Assembly: GCA_030432905.1 (NCBI GenBank)
Contig: JAUILU010000002.1
Coordinates: forward strand, 262,084 to 326,083
Source: Phycisphaerae bacterium
GTDB lineage: Bacteria; Planctomycetota; Phycisphaerae; Phycisphaerales; UBA1924
Direction: 5' to 3'
Length of the DNA stretch: 64,000 nt
The position numbers were made by a program, and so were the translations under genes. Positions 17,459-25,814 of the stretch are shown here, one piece after another. The notes below the pieces were generated by a model. That model saw nothing but the letters and a program-made list of their open reading frames with translations. It was not told where the DNA came from and did not search any database. Position 1 is the stretch's first letter. Each line of letters opens with the position of its first letter.

Positions 17459-18610
17459 ATGCGCACTGTCAAAGTTATGCTCGTTCTTAGTGTTGTCTTG
17501 GTTGCAGGTCGACTCTTCGCGGAGCCGGAGGTGTTCTCTAGTGCGGACTATGAAACGGACCGCACAGCTGCGATCGAGAACGACAAGCTGCACCTAGTGT
17601 ATTTCACCGCGTCTTGGTGCCCGCCCTGTCAGCAGATGAAAAAGACGACGTGGGTCGATGAGTCGCTTGTGGGCTGGCTGAATGAGCACGCGGTGGTGTC
17701 GTCTGTGGACGTGGACGAGCAGCCGAAGATCGCCTCCGACCACGAGATCCGCGCGATGCCGACCATGGTTGTCTTCGAAGACGGCGCCGAGCTTGGGCGT
17801 GTTGTTGGGTATCAGAACGCGGTCGAGTTGAAGGGGTTCATGGAGCGAGCCGCATCGGGCGAGCTGGCCGCGGGAAACGCGGCAGTTGCGATCCAGAACG
17901 CTTGGCGTTCCGAGGTCGATGCAGAGCTAGAGAAGGCGCTCGAACACTACGAAGCCGGTGAAACAGAGAAGGCAGTGGGGATCTATTCAGACCTGTTCGC
18001 GCAGGCATGGGAGAAGGAGCGGTCGGTCGTCGACCCGAACACGATGCCGCGTATGCAGATGTGGTTCATCGGGATTCTCGCAGGCCAGGATGAGGGGCTG
18101 CGTGAATCGTTGGCCAAGGAGCGCGACCGGAGGCTCGAACTCTTGCGCGAGGGAGAGGTGACCTGGGAACGGCTGTGCGATTGGGCGTTCTTGAACAACG
18201 CCATCGGGGATGAAGCCGGCACAATCGCGTGGGCCGAGAGAAATACGCAGGTAGCCGCTGATCTCGCGTACTTCTCACCGATGCGGCACATGGTCGAAGA
18301 AGCACTCGTGAACGCATCTCGGCTGGATCTGCTCGCGGAAATGATCGACCCGCTGCGAAATGCGAACGACAAGTACAGATCGCAGAACCTGTCAATGAAC
18401 GCTGAGTTCATGCAGAGCATGGACGAAGAAATCCGTGATCGCATGCGCGAGAGATTCATCGAGGAGATGTCGATGTACTACACGATCGCACTCATGCAAG
18501 ACGACGAACAGTCGGCGGGCCTGATCGCGGAGAAGCTGCTCGGGATTTATGACGGGGACGATGCGCGTGAAGCACTCGAAGCCGCGGCGAAGCGCGCCGA
18601 GAACGAGTAA
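17459..18610 (+). CDS. Exported thioredoxin-fold protein with CPPC active site
   Basis: 383 residues beginning with a signal peptide (MRTVKVMLVLSVVLVAGRLFA) and the family start EPEVFSSADYETDR. The active site TASWCPPCQQM has Cys54 and Cys57, and AMPTMVVFEDG supplies the cis-proline strand. The helical C-terminal domain follows. Start is set by GGAG nine bases upstream. It is the last of four tandem paralogues; the two CPPC members flank the HGTH member. The probable role is envelope thiol-disulfide exchange, with partners unknown. It converges with rho, 23 bases between the stops, with no obvious hairpin terminator. Confidence 0.85.
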   Translation: MRTVKVMLVLSVVLVAGRLFAEPEVFSSADYETDRTAAIENDKLHLVYFTASWCPPCQQMKKTTWVDESLVGWLNEHAVVSSVDVDEQPKIASDHEIRAMPTMVVFEDGAELGRVVGYQNAVELKGFMERAASGELAAGNAAVAIQNAWRSEVDAELEKALEHYEAGETEKAVGIYSDLFAQAWEKERSVVDPNTMPRMQMWFIGILAGQDEGLRESLAKERDRRLELLREGEVTWERLCDWAFLNNAIGDEAGTIAWAERNTQVAADLAYFSPMRHMVEEALVNASRLDLLAEMIDPLRNANDKYRSQNLSMNAEFMQSMDEEIRDRMRERFIEEMSMYYTIALMQDDEQSAGLIAEKLLGIYDGDDAREALEAAAKRAENE

Positions 18611-18633
18611 AGCGGCTTAGAAAATGAGTCGGT

Positions 18634-19791
18634 TTAGGCCTTGGCGGCGGTGATCGCGACCAGCTCTTCGTTGGTCGGGAACCGCTTGAGTGCCGCGAGA
18701 AGCTGTTCGACCTGGTTCTCTGGTTTCATGTTGAGCAAGCGTCTGCGGAGCGCGGTGACGGTTTTCTCTTCTTGCTCGCCAAGAAGAAGCTCGTCCTTGC
18801 GTGTGCCGCTGGCGGCGAGGTTGATCGCGGGGAAGAGCCTTTTTTCCGCGATCTTGCGGTCGAGGATGAGCTCCATGTTGCCCGTGCCCTTGAATTCCTC
18901 GAAGATGAGCTGATCGCCCTGGCTGCCGGTGTCGACGAGGCACGTGGCGATGATGGTCAGGCTGCCCGCTTCCTCGGTGTTGCGCGCGGCGCCGAAGAGC
19001 TGCTTGGGGACTTCGAGTGCTTTGGAGTCGATGCCGCCCGACATGGTCCGGCCGCTGGACGCGTGCTTCTTGCTCCGGTTGAAAGCGCGCCCGAGCCGGG
19101 TGAGCGAGTCGAGCAGCACAACAACGTGCTCGCCGTTGGCTGCGCGCTGTCGGCATTCGTTGATGGTGTCGATGGAGATCTTGACGTGCTGTTCGACGTC
19201 GTGGTCGTTGGATGAGCCTTTGACCTCGCAGCGGTTCATCTCGCCTTCCTCGGCCTCGCGTTCGAGCGTTCGACGGAAGTCGGTCACTTCTTCGGGGCGC
19301 TCGTCAACAAGCAATACCACCACGCTGACGTCTTTGTGGTTGTGCAAGACGGAGTGTGCGATGTTCTTGAGGAGTGTTGTCTTGCCGGCTTTCGGCGGGC
19401 TGACGATCAAGCCTCGCTGGCCTCTGCCGATGGGGCAGAAGAGGTCGATGAGTCGGCACGCGGGCGGACAGCCTCGGTGCTCGAGCGCGAGCCTGGGCTG
19501 CGGGTCGATGGCCGTGAGCTCTTCGAGCACCGGACCCTTGGGTGTGTTTGGTTGGTGGCCGTTGTTGCTCTGGCCGTTGTTTTGTTGGTTGCCGTTGTTC
19601 TGGTTGTTGTTTCCAGACCCGCCGCGTCCGCGGCGTCTTCTCCGGCGTTTCTTCCTTGGTGAGCTCGTGTCCAACACGAATCCCTTCTTAGAGCGGCTGC
19701 ACACTCCGGCGCGCCGGCCTTGATATTCATGGCCGAATACAACGCACCGCGAACGGGCCTTGGCCTGTTCTTGCCGCTGATCTGATGTCAT
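18634..19791 (-). CDS. rho: Transcription termination factor Rho, short form without OB-fold RNA-binding domain
   Basis: The ATPase core is unmistakable: IGRGQRGLIVSPPKAGKTTL (Walker A about 130-138), VVLLVDERPEEVTDF (Walker B region), DSLTRLGRAFN (Q-loop region) and the closing GTRKDELLL and RRLLNMKP. At most 385 residues, against about 420 in E. coli. The core begins near residue 89 (LEELTAIDPQPRL), and what precedes is a basic block RKKRRRRRRGRGG (46-58) and an Asn/Gln/Gly-rich linker (59-80). No cold-shock-like primary RNA-binding domain is present. The ATG at 19791 is the longest start; GTG codons at 19704 or 19677 are possible and would make it shorter still. Confidence 0.93.
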   Translation of the reverse strand: MTSDQRQEQAKARSRCVVFGHEYQGRRAGVCSRSKKGFVLDTSSPRKKRRRRRRGRGGSGNNNQNNGNQQNNGQSNNGHQPNTPKGPVLEELTAIDPQPRLALEHRGCPPACRLIDLFCPIGRGQRGLIVSPPKAGKTTLLKNIAHSVLHNHKDVSVVVLLVDERPEEVTDFRRTLEREAEEGEMNRCEVKGSSNDHDVEQHVKISIDTINECRQRAANGEHVVVLLDSLTRLGRAFNRSKKHASSGRTMSGGIDSKALEVPKQLFGAARNTEEAGSLTIIATCLVDTGSQGDQLIFEEFKGTGNMELILDRKIAEKRLFPAINLAASGTRKDELLLGEQEEKTVTALRRRLLNMKPENQVEQLLAALKRFPTNEELVAITAAKA

Positions 19792-19949
19792 CTGCCGCGA
19801 TCTGGCTGATCCGCTCTGCGCCCGTTGCGCAAGGGCTGGTCAACAACCAGATTGAGCCTGAGCCACACCGATATGAGGTGTGAGTGCCAGTGGGGGCTGT
19901 TTGTTCGTCCCACGGGCCGATTGGCGGAGGAACCCGCCTCTACCACCAC

Positions 19950-19979
19950 AGTATCGGCTAAGAGTGCACCCCGAGTCAA
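19950..19979 (-). promoter_or_regulatory. Probable rho promoter
   Basis: On the minus strand TTGACT (19979-19974) and GATACT (19955-19950) are 18 bases apart. Transcription would begin near 19943 and give an rho leader of about 150 bases, in keeping with the long leaders used for Rho autoregulation in other bacteria. No experimental support. Confidence 0.45.
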
Positions 19980-20073
19980 GCCCTGTGCTACGATCGCACA
20001 CAACCCTGACAAAGCCGGCCAGCTGCCGGGAGGGTGTGTTTCGGCCCGCGAAGGGTCGATCTCTGGATCGCTG

Positions 20074-21837
20074 ATGGAACGAATCTCAGGAATCGGTGTC
20101 TCGCCCGGCATCGTCGTGGGCCGGGTCTTTGTGCTAGACGACGAGAGCAGGCGGATTCCGCGCCGATCCATCAAGCCCGAAGACATTGACCGCCAGCTGG
20201 CCAGGCTCGAAGAAGCCGTGGAACTCTCAGCGTGCGAGCTTGAGCGTGTCCGCGAGCAGGCCGAGCAGGACATCGGGCGCGAGGCGGCCCAGATCTTCGG
20301 CTTCCACGTCAGCATGCTCCGCGACAAGGTCCTCATGGAGGGCATCCAGAAGCTCGTCCGCGAGGAGCTGATCACCGCCGAGCACGCGGTCGATACCGTC
20401 TTCCAGCAGTGGGCCGACCGATTCCGGGCGATGCCCGACTCGGCGTTCACGACCAAGGTCAACGACATCACCGATCTTTCGTCGCGCGTGTTGGCACACC
20501 TGATCGGTGAGCACGGCACAAGCCTCGAAGAGATTGAAGACGGCGCGATCGTCGTCGCCGCGGAGCTGACCCCGAGCCAGACCGTCGGCTTCGACCGCGA
20601 CAAGGTCATCGCTATCGCGACGGACTTTGGCGGGCGGACGAGCCACACTTCGATCGTCGCAAGGGCGCTCTCGATCCCCGCGGTCGTCGGGCTCGGCAGC
20701 CTCTGCAACCGGCTCTCCGACGGCGATGTGATCATCATCGACGGCGGTCGCGGCATGGTCATCATCGACCCCGACGACGACACCATCGAGCACTACCTCT
20801 CCGAAGAAGTCGTCCGCGGCGAGCACCAGATGACGCTCCGCGAGATGGCCAAGCTTGAGCCGATCACCACCGACGGCGTCGAGATCCAGGTCCTCGGGAA
20901 CATCGAATTCGCCGAGGAAGTCGGCCCCGTGCTCGAATTCGGGGGCGAGGGCGTCGGGCTCTACAGAACCGAGTTCCTCTACCTCGCGGGCGAGCGCGAG
21001 CCTACCGAGGAAGAGCACTTCGCCGCGTACAAAGAGTGCGTCGAGAGACTCGGCGGCAAGCCACTGACCATCCGCACGATGGACCTTGGCGCGGACAAGT
21101 ACACCCAGGCGCAGTCTCGCAACCCGGAACGCAACCCGGCGCTCGGCCTGCGGTCGATCCGGTACTGCCTGAAGAACCTCCCCCTGTTCAAGCGTCAGCT
21201 GCGTGCGATCCTGCGCGCGTCGGCGCTCGGACCGGTGAAGCTGATGCTGCCATTGGTGACGAGCATCGACGAGGTGCGTCAGTCGAAGCACCTGATCAAT
21301 GACATCATGGAAGACCTCGCCGAGGAGGGCGTCGCGTTCGACCGCGACCTTCAGATCGGGATCATGATCGAGGTGCCGGCGGCGGCGCTGATGGCGTCCA
21401 ACTTCGCGCGTGAGGTCGATTTCTTCTCCGTCGGGACCAACGACCTCGTGCAGTACACCCTCGCGGTGGACCGGACGAACGAGAAGGTGGCGGACGTGTT
21501 CGCGCCGGCGCACCCGGCGGTCCTGAAACTGGTCCGGGACGTGGTCCGGGCGGGTCGGCGGCGTGAGGTGCCCATTAGCTGCTGCGGCGAGGCCGCCGGG
21601 GACATCGAATTCGCGGCGTTGCTGATGGGTCTCGGGGTGCGTACCCTTAGTGTCAGCCCGGGCAACGTCCCCGGAATTAAGCGTTTGATCCGGTCGATTT
21701 CGATCGCTCGCTGCGAAAGACTCGCTAAAAAGGCGATTTCCTTCGATTCCGACACGCAGGTGTCGATGTATGTCAGGGACAGGCTCCGCAAGATCCTGCC
21801 CGAAGCGTACGACAATGTCGGTTCCCGCCGGGGCTAA
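20074..21837 (+). CDS. ptsI: Phosphoenolpyruvate-protein phosphotransferase (PTS enzyme I)
   Basis: 587 residues from ATG MERISGIGVSPGIVVG, the typical enzyme I beginning (E. coli 575). The longer open frame upstream reads as unstructured and is not used, although no strong Shine-Dalgarno sequence precedes 20074. The phosphorylated histidine is His191 in GGRTSHTSIVARA. The PEP-binding barrel has GVGLYRTEFLY, GADKYTQAQ, RSIRYCL, SVGTNDLVQYTLAVDR and the reactive cysteine in ISCCGEAAGD (Cys503/504). It transfers phosphate from PEP to HPr. No HPr or enzyme II gene is visible nearby, so it may serve carbohydrate uptake or a regulatory PTS coded elsewhere. Confidence 0.95.
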   Translation: MERISGIGVSPGIVVGRVFVLDDESRRIPRRSIKPEDIDRQLARLEEAVELSACELERVREQAEQDIGREAAQIFGFHVSMLRDKVLMEGIQKLVREELITAEHAVDTVFQQWADRFRAMPDSAFTTKVNDITDLSSRVLAHLIGEHGTSLEEIEDGAIVVAAELTPSQTVGFDRDKVIAIATDFGGRTSHTSIVARALSIPAVVGLGSLCNRLSDGDVIIIDGGRGMVIIDPDDDTIEHYLSEEVVRGEHQMTLREMAKLEPITTDGVEIQVLGNIEFAEEVGPVLEFGGEGVGLYRTEFLYLAGEREPTEEEHFAAYKECVERLGGKPLTIRTMDLGADKYTQAQSRNPERNPALGLRSIRYCLKNLPLFKRQLRAILRASALGPVKLMLPLVTSIDEVRQSKHLINDIMEDLAEEGVAFDRDLQIGIMIEVPAAALMASNFAREVDFFSVGTNDLVQYTLAVDRTNEKVADVFAPAHPAVLKLVRDVVRAGRRREVPISCCGEAAGDIEFAALLMGLGVRTLSVSPGNVPGIKRLIRSISIARCERLAKKAISFDSDTQVSMYVRDRLRKILPEAYDNVGSRRG

Positions 21838-21874
21838 GAGCCCTCGCCGAGAGCCGTTTGACAGAACGAAACAC

Positions 21875-21974
21875 ACCAGGCGTCCCGCCTGGTTCTGGGC
21901 GCGAGTCACACACGGACGACCGTGTGCGTTGACCCCCGGGATCAGCCGGCGCCGGACACACAGGCCAAGGCCTG
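21875..21974 (+). promoter_or_regulatory. Structured leader upstream of RNase E/G gene
   Basis: Within the 290-base gap before the RNase gene lie four inverted repeats in 100 bases: ACCAGGCG/CGCCTGGT (21875-21893), CACACGG/CCGTGTG with loop ACGA (21909-21926), palindrome CCGGCGCCGG (21946-21955) and CAGGCCAAGGCCTG (21961-21974). The first may also end the enzyme I transcript, though it lacks a T run. A structured 5' untranslated region is the basis of RNase E autoregulation in E. coli; the same role here is inference. Confidence 0.4.
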
Positions 21975-22127
21975 CATCACAAACGAGGCGAGCGGTGAAT
22001 ACACCCGCTTTGAATCCAGAACGATGCATCACGACACCCGTCGGCCGCGCGCAGCGCGCCGGGGGAGCCGCGAACCTACTTGGCGCAACAAGTCCGAGCG
22101 TGCACGCCGCATCACGGATAGAAAAAC

Positions 22128-24518
22128 ATGGCAAAGCAGCAGATGCTGATCAGCTATCAGCCCGGCGAAGAGTGCCGGATCGCGATTCTTGAGGACGGCG
22201 TCCTCGAGGACTACCACGCCGAACGCCCCGCGACCGCAAACCGCGTCAACAACCTCTACCTCGGTAAGGTGACAAACATCGAGAGCAGCCTGCAGGCCGC
22301 GTTCGTCGACTTCGGCGGGCCCGAGTCCGCGTTCGTGCACACCTCGGACATCCACCCGATGTTCTTCCCGAAGGAAGACAAAGAGACCACCGAGAAGATC
22401 GGCAAGAAGGTCGCCCGCCGCGACCGTCCGCCGATCCAGAACTGCCTCAAGCGCGGGCAGCAGGTGGTCATCCAGATCCTCAAAGACGGCGTGGGCACCA
22501 AGGGCCCCGCGGCGACGACGTACCTGTCGATCCCCGGCAAGTACCTCGTGATGATGCCGCAGATGGACAACGTCGGCGTGAGCCGGAAGATGGAAGACGA
22601 GGACATGCGCCGCCAGATGCGCGACATTCTCGACTCGATCGACCTGCCCGAGGGGTTCGGGTTCATCCTCAGAACCGCGGGCTTTGGTCGCACCAAGACC
22701 GAGCTCAAGCGCGACCTTTCGTACCTTCAGAGACTCTGGAAGAACATCGAGAAGCGCAAGAAGTCCACGACCAAGCCGGGCCTGTTGTACACCGAGAGCG
22801 ACCTGCTCGTCCGCGCCCTGCGCGACCTGCTGACCAAGGACTTCGACGAGGTCATCATCGACAACGAGCACGGCCTTGCGCGGGCGGCGAACTTCCTCAA
22901 GGTCGTCGCGCCACGCTCGGGCGTGAAGCTGCTCCACTACAACAAGCCACAGCCGATGTTCCACGCCTACGGCATCGAAGAACAGCACAAGCTGATGATC
23001 GCGCGAGAAGTCCCGCTGAAGTCGGGCGGCAGACTCGTGATCGACGAGACAGAAGCGCTCGTCGCGATCGACGTCAACAGCGGCAAAAGCCGAAAGGCCA
23101 AGGACGCCGAGACCAACGCGTACCAGACCAACCTCGAAGCGGTCGATGAGATCTGCCGGCAGCTCAAGCTCCGCGAGCTGGGCGGCTTGGTGATTAACGA
23201 TCTGATCGACATGAACCAGGCCAAGCACCGCAAGGCGATCGAGCAGCGGTTCAAGGACAGGCTCAAGAACGACCGCGCCAAGAGCACGGTGCTCCCGATC
23301 AGCCCGTTCGGGATTATGGAGATGACGCGCCAACGCATGCGCCCAAGCTCGCAGGGCATCCACTACCAGGAGCTGCCAGCGAACTACGGCCGGGGCTGGG
23401 TGCGCAAGGCCGAGTCGGTCGCGGCCGAGGCGCTGCGCGAGCTGGCGCTCGTGCTCAGCTACGACAAGGTGAAGAAGGCGGAGCTGATCGTGCCGGGCCG
23501 GGTCGCGGGCGAGCTTCTGAGCAACCGCCGGCGTTCGATCACGCGGATGGAGATCGTGCTCGACAAGGACGTGGTTGTCCGCGTGAGCGACTCGCTCGGG
23601 ACAGACAAGTTCACGCTCTACGCCTACGACGAGGTCGGCAACGACGTCGAGGTTGATCGCCTGCCCAAGCCCAAGGTCCCAAAGAGCCTGCCCGAGTGGA
23701 CGAACGACTCCGACGAGGACGCGTGGGACGAGGTCAGCCAGAATGAGAACCTGCTCCAGGCGATCGAGGAGCAGGCCGACCCGCACCCGCTCGAGATGGA
23801 GATGGCGGCCGAGGCCGAGATCCAAGACTCGGAAGACGACACCGAAGAAGACGATCAACCGAAGAAGAAGCGCCGCCGGCGCAGAAGGCGCGGCGGGCGA
23901 GGTCGGAACCGGAACTCCGAAGGCGAACAGGCCGAGACCAACGAATCGACCGAGGGCGAAGAGTCCAAAGCCGAACCCAAGCCCGAAGAGTCGGTGGATG
24001 AGTCCGGCGAGAAGTCGGCAGAGTCCGAGGGATCCGATGAGGAATCCGAAGACAGGCCCAAGAAGAAGCGTCGTCGGCGTCGCGGCAGGCGGCGTTCGTC
24101 CAGCAGCAACGAGGGCGAGAACGAATCGGGCGAAGCCGGCTCGGAAGACTCGCAACCCGAAGAAGAGAAGCAGCCAGAACCGGCGGCAGAATCTTCGGGT
24201 GATTCCGAGGAAGCCGAGCCCAAGACAACCAAGAAGCGCCGCCGGCGCAGCAAGAAGGCCGCGACGAGCGAGTCGTCCGAGGCACCTGCAGAGTCGGCGA
24301 GCGAATCCGCGGACGAGGGTGACGCGAAGCCCGAGTCGAAGAAGAAGTCTTCCAAGAAGAAGACCCGCCGGAAGAAGACCGCGAGCAAGGCGAAGTCCGA
24401 GAGCGCCGAGGTGGTCGAGGTGAAGGCCGAGGCGGAGGCGAAGAAGCCGAGGCTTCTGTACTCGGGGAGTCGGCGCAAGCTCAAGCCGAGCGAGGCCGCA
24501 TCCATCAGCAAGGACTAG
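22128..24518 (+). CDS. rne: Ribonuclease E/G family endoribonuclease with arginine/lysine-rich tail
   Basis: 796 residues from ATG MAKQQMLISY. The catalytic half has the S1 domain (LYLGKVTNIESSLQAAFVDF, 43-62), the 5'-sensor region (GFILRTAGFGRTKTEL, about 178-193) and Mg ligands Asp315 in AIDVNSGKS and Asp358 in LVINDLIDM. Where E. coli RNase E has the CPRC Zn-link after RQRLRPS, this protein has ELPA (415-418), so the tetramer-forming zinc site is absent. Residues about 545-796 are low complexity, acidic stretches alternating with KKKRRRRRR blocks, probably disordered and RNA-binding. It processes and degrades RNA. The next gene starts three bases after its stop codon. Confidence 0.94.
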   Translation: MAKQQMLISYQPGEECRIAILEDGVLEDYHAERPATANRVNNLYLGKVTNIESSLQAAFVDFGGPESAFVHTSDIHPMFFPKEDKETTEKIGKKVARRDRPPIQNCLKRGQQVVIQILKDGVGTKGPAATTYLSIPGKYLVMMPQMDNVGVSRKMEDEDMRRQMRDILDSIDLPEGFGFILRTAGFGRTKTELKRDLSYLQRLWKNIEKRKKSTTKPGLLYTESDLLVRALRDLLTKDFDEVIIDNEHGLARAANFLKVVAPRSGVKLLHYNKPQPMFHAYGIEEQHKLMIAREVPLKSGGRLVIDETEALVAIDVNSGKSRKAKDAETNAYQTNLEAVDEICRQLKLRELGGLVINDLIDMNQAKHRKAIEQRFKDRLKNDRAKSTVLPISPFGIMEMTRQRMRPSSQGIHYQELPANYGRGWVRKAESVAAEALRELALVLSYDKVKKAELIVPGRVAGELLSNRRRSITRMEIVLDKDVVVRVSDSLGTDKFTLYAYDEVGNDVEVDRLPKPKVPKSLPEWTNDSDEDAWDEVSQNENLLQAIEEQADPHPLEMEMAAEAEIQDSEDDTEEDDQPKKKRRRRRRRGGRGRNRNSEGEQAETNESTEGEESKAEPKPEESVDESGEKSAESEGSDEESEDRPKKKRRRRRGRRRSSSSNEGENESGEAGSEDSQPEEEKQPEPAAESSGDSEEAEPKTTKKRRRRSKKAATSESSEAPAESASESADEGDAKPESKKKSSKKKTRRKKTASKAKSESAEVVEVKAEAEAKKPRLLYSGSRRKLKPSEAASISKD

Positions 24519-24521
24519 TCC

Positions 24522-25736
24522 ATGCCGGCACCGAAGCGCATCGTGATCCTCGGCTCGACCGGCTCGATCGGCACACAGACGCTCGATGTCATCGAGCACC
24601 TGAACGCCGGAGTCGGCGGGCACCGGTTCGAGGTCGTGGGCCTCGCCGCGGGGCGCGCAAGCGATGAGCTGTCGGCGCAGGTGTCGCGCACGGGCGCGCG
24701 GTTCGTCGCGTCGGCAGAGCCGGGTGACATCGTCGGTGCTGCTCACCGCTTCGTCGGCGATCACGCGGCGGAGGAACTCGTCAAAGCAGCGCACGCCGAG
24801 GGCGGGGTTGATCTTGTAGTCGGCGCGATCGTCGGGTCTGCGGGCATCGGCGCGACGCTGGCCGCGGTCGATCTCGGGATTGATGTGGCGCTGGCGAACA
24901 AAGAAACACTGGTCGCCGCGGGTGAGCTGGTTGTTTCGCGCGCCGGCGCGACGGGCGCCCGGCTATTGCCCGTTGACAGCGAGCATTCGGCGCTGTGGCA
25001 GTGCTTGCAGGGGCAGGCCGGTGTGAAGCCGCCGATGAGCCTGCCCGGATCGGTCACGCGCATGACTCTGACCGCCAGCGGCGGGGCGCTACGCGGAAAG
25101 TCCGCAAAGGACGTCTACAACGCGACACCGAAGCAAGCACTGGCGCACCCGAACTGGTCGATGGGTCCGAAGGTTACGGTGGACTGCGCTTCACTCATGA
25201 ACAAGGGACTCGAACTGATCGAGGCGCACTGGCTGTTCGGCATCGACGCCGATCGCTTGGGCGTGCTCGTGCACCCGACCTCGACGGTTCACTCGTTCGT
25301 CGAGTACGCCGACGGCTCGGTCATCGCGCAGCTCGGCGCGCCGGATATGCGGGCACCGATTCAATACGCGCTGACCTATCCAGATCGGCCCGCGGGCTGT
25401 GCGCCAAAGCTCGACCTGGCGGCCATGGGCTCGCTTGAGTTCTACGAGCCGGACTCGGCTGTGTTCCCGGCGCTCGGTCTCGCGTACGACGTGATCCGCA
25501 AGGGCGGCACATCGGGCGCGATTCTCAACGCCGCCAACGAAGAAGCGGTCGGTGCGTTCCTATCGCCCGAGAACGAAGACGGCTCGCTCGTACCGTTCGG
25601 ATTCGTGGCGGAGGCGGTTCAGAACGCGATGCGAGACATTGAACCGACGCCCGTTTCCGAACTGTCGTGCGTGTGGTCGGCAAGCGAGCGGGCGCGTGCG
25701 CACGTGCGGGAACAGCTCGCCGCGAAGTCGCACTGA
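24522..25736 (+). CDS. dxr: 1-deoxy-D-xylulose 5-phosphate reductoisomerase
   Basis: 404 residues. The N-terminal NADPH-binding motif is ILGSTGSIGTQTLDVI; LANKETLVAAG, LLPVDSEHSALWQ and LTASGGAL are the family's substrate and metal motifs, and MNKGLELIEAHWLF continues the catalytic domain. The C-terminal helical part contains AANEEAVGAFL. It converts DXP to MEP with NADPH and Mn or Mg in the non-mevalonate isoprenoid pathway in the cytoplasm. The ATG lies three bases after the RNase gene stop, so the two are very likely co-transcribed. Length and motifs are complete. Confidence 0.95.
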   Translation: MPAPKRIVILGSTGSIGTQTLDVIEHLNAGVGGHRFEVVGLAAGRASDELSAQVSRTGARFVASAEPGDIVGAAHRFVGDHAAEELVKAAHAEGGVDLVVGAIVGSAGIGATLAAVDLGIDVALANKETLVAAGELVVSRAGATGARLLPVDSEHSALWQCLQGQAGVKPPMSLPGSVTRMTLTASGGALRGKSAKDVYNATPKQALAHPNWSMGPKVTVDCASLMNKGLELIEAHWLFGIDADRLGVLVHPTSTVHSFVEYADGSVIAQLGAPDMRAPIQYALTYPDRPAGCAPKLDLAAMGSLEFYEPDSAVFPALGLAYDVIRKGGTSGAILNAANEEAVGAFLSPENEDGSLVPFGFVAEAVQNAMRDIEPTPVSELSCVWSASERARAHVREQLAAKSH

Positions 25737-25751
25737 ACTAGACACCAGTAA

Positions 25752-25786
25752 AAACAGAAAAGGCCGGGCCCTTGTGGACCCGGCCT
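25752..25786 (-). terminator. Hairpin terminator between dxr and the zinc metalloprotease
   Basis: AAGGCCGGGCCC and GGACCCGGCCTT (25760-25786) pair over 12 positions with one G-U or mismatch and a short loop. On the minus strand it is followed by TTCTGTTTTTAC and ends the metalloprotease transcript. On the plus strand the T run is weak, but the hairpin may also serve dxr. Confidence 0.85.
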
Positions 25787-25814
25787 TCGTGAATATCAGA
25801 ACTGACCGAACGGC

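Noticed and set aside
22029-24794. Long minus-strand open frame antisense to the RNase E/G gene
   Set aside because: Leucine/arginine-rich translation without motifs, opposite a gene with complete RNase motifs; it is a product of GC-rich codon use on the other strand.
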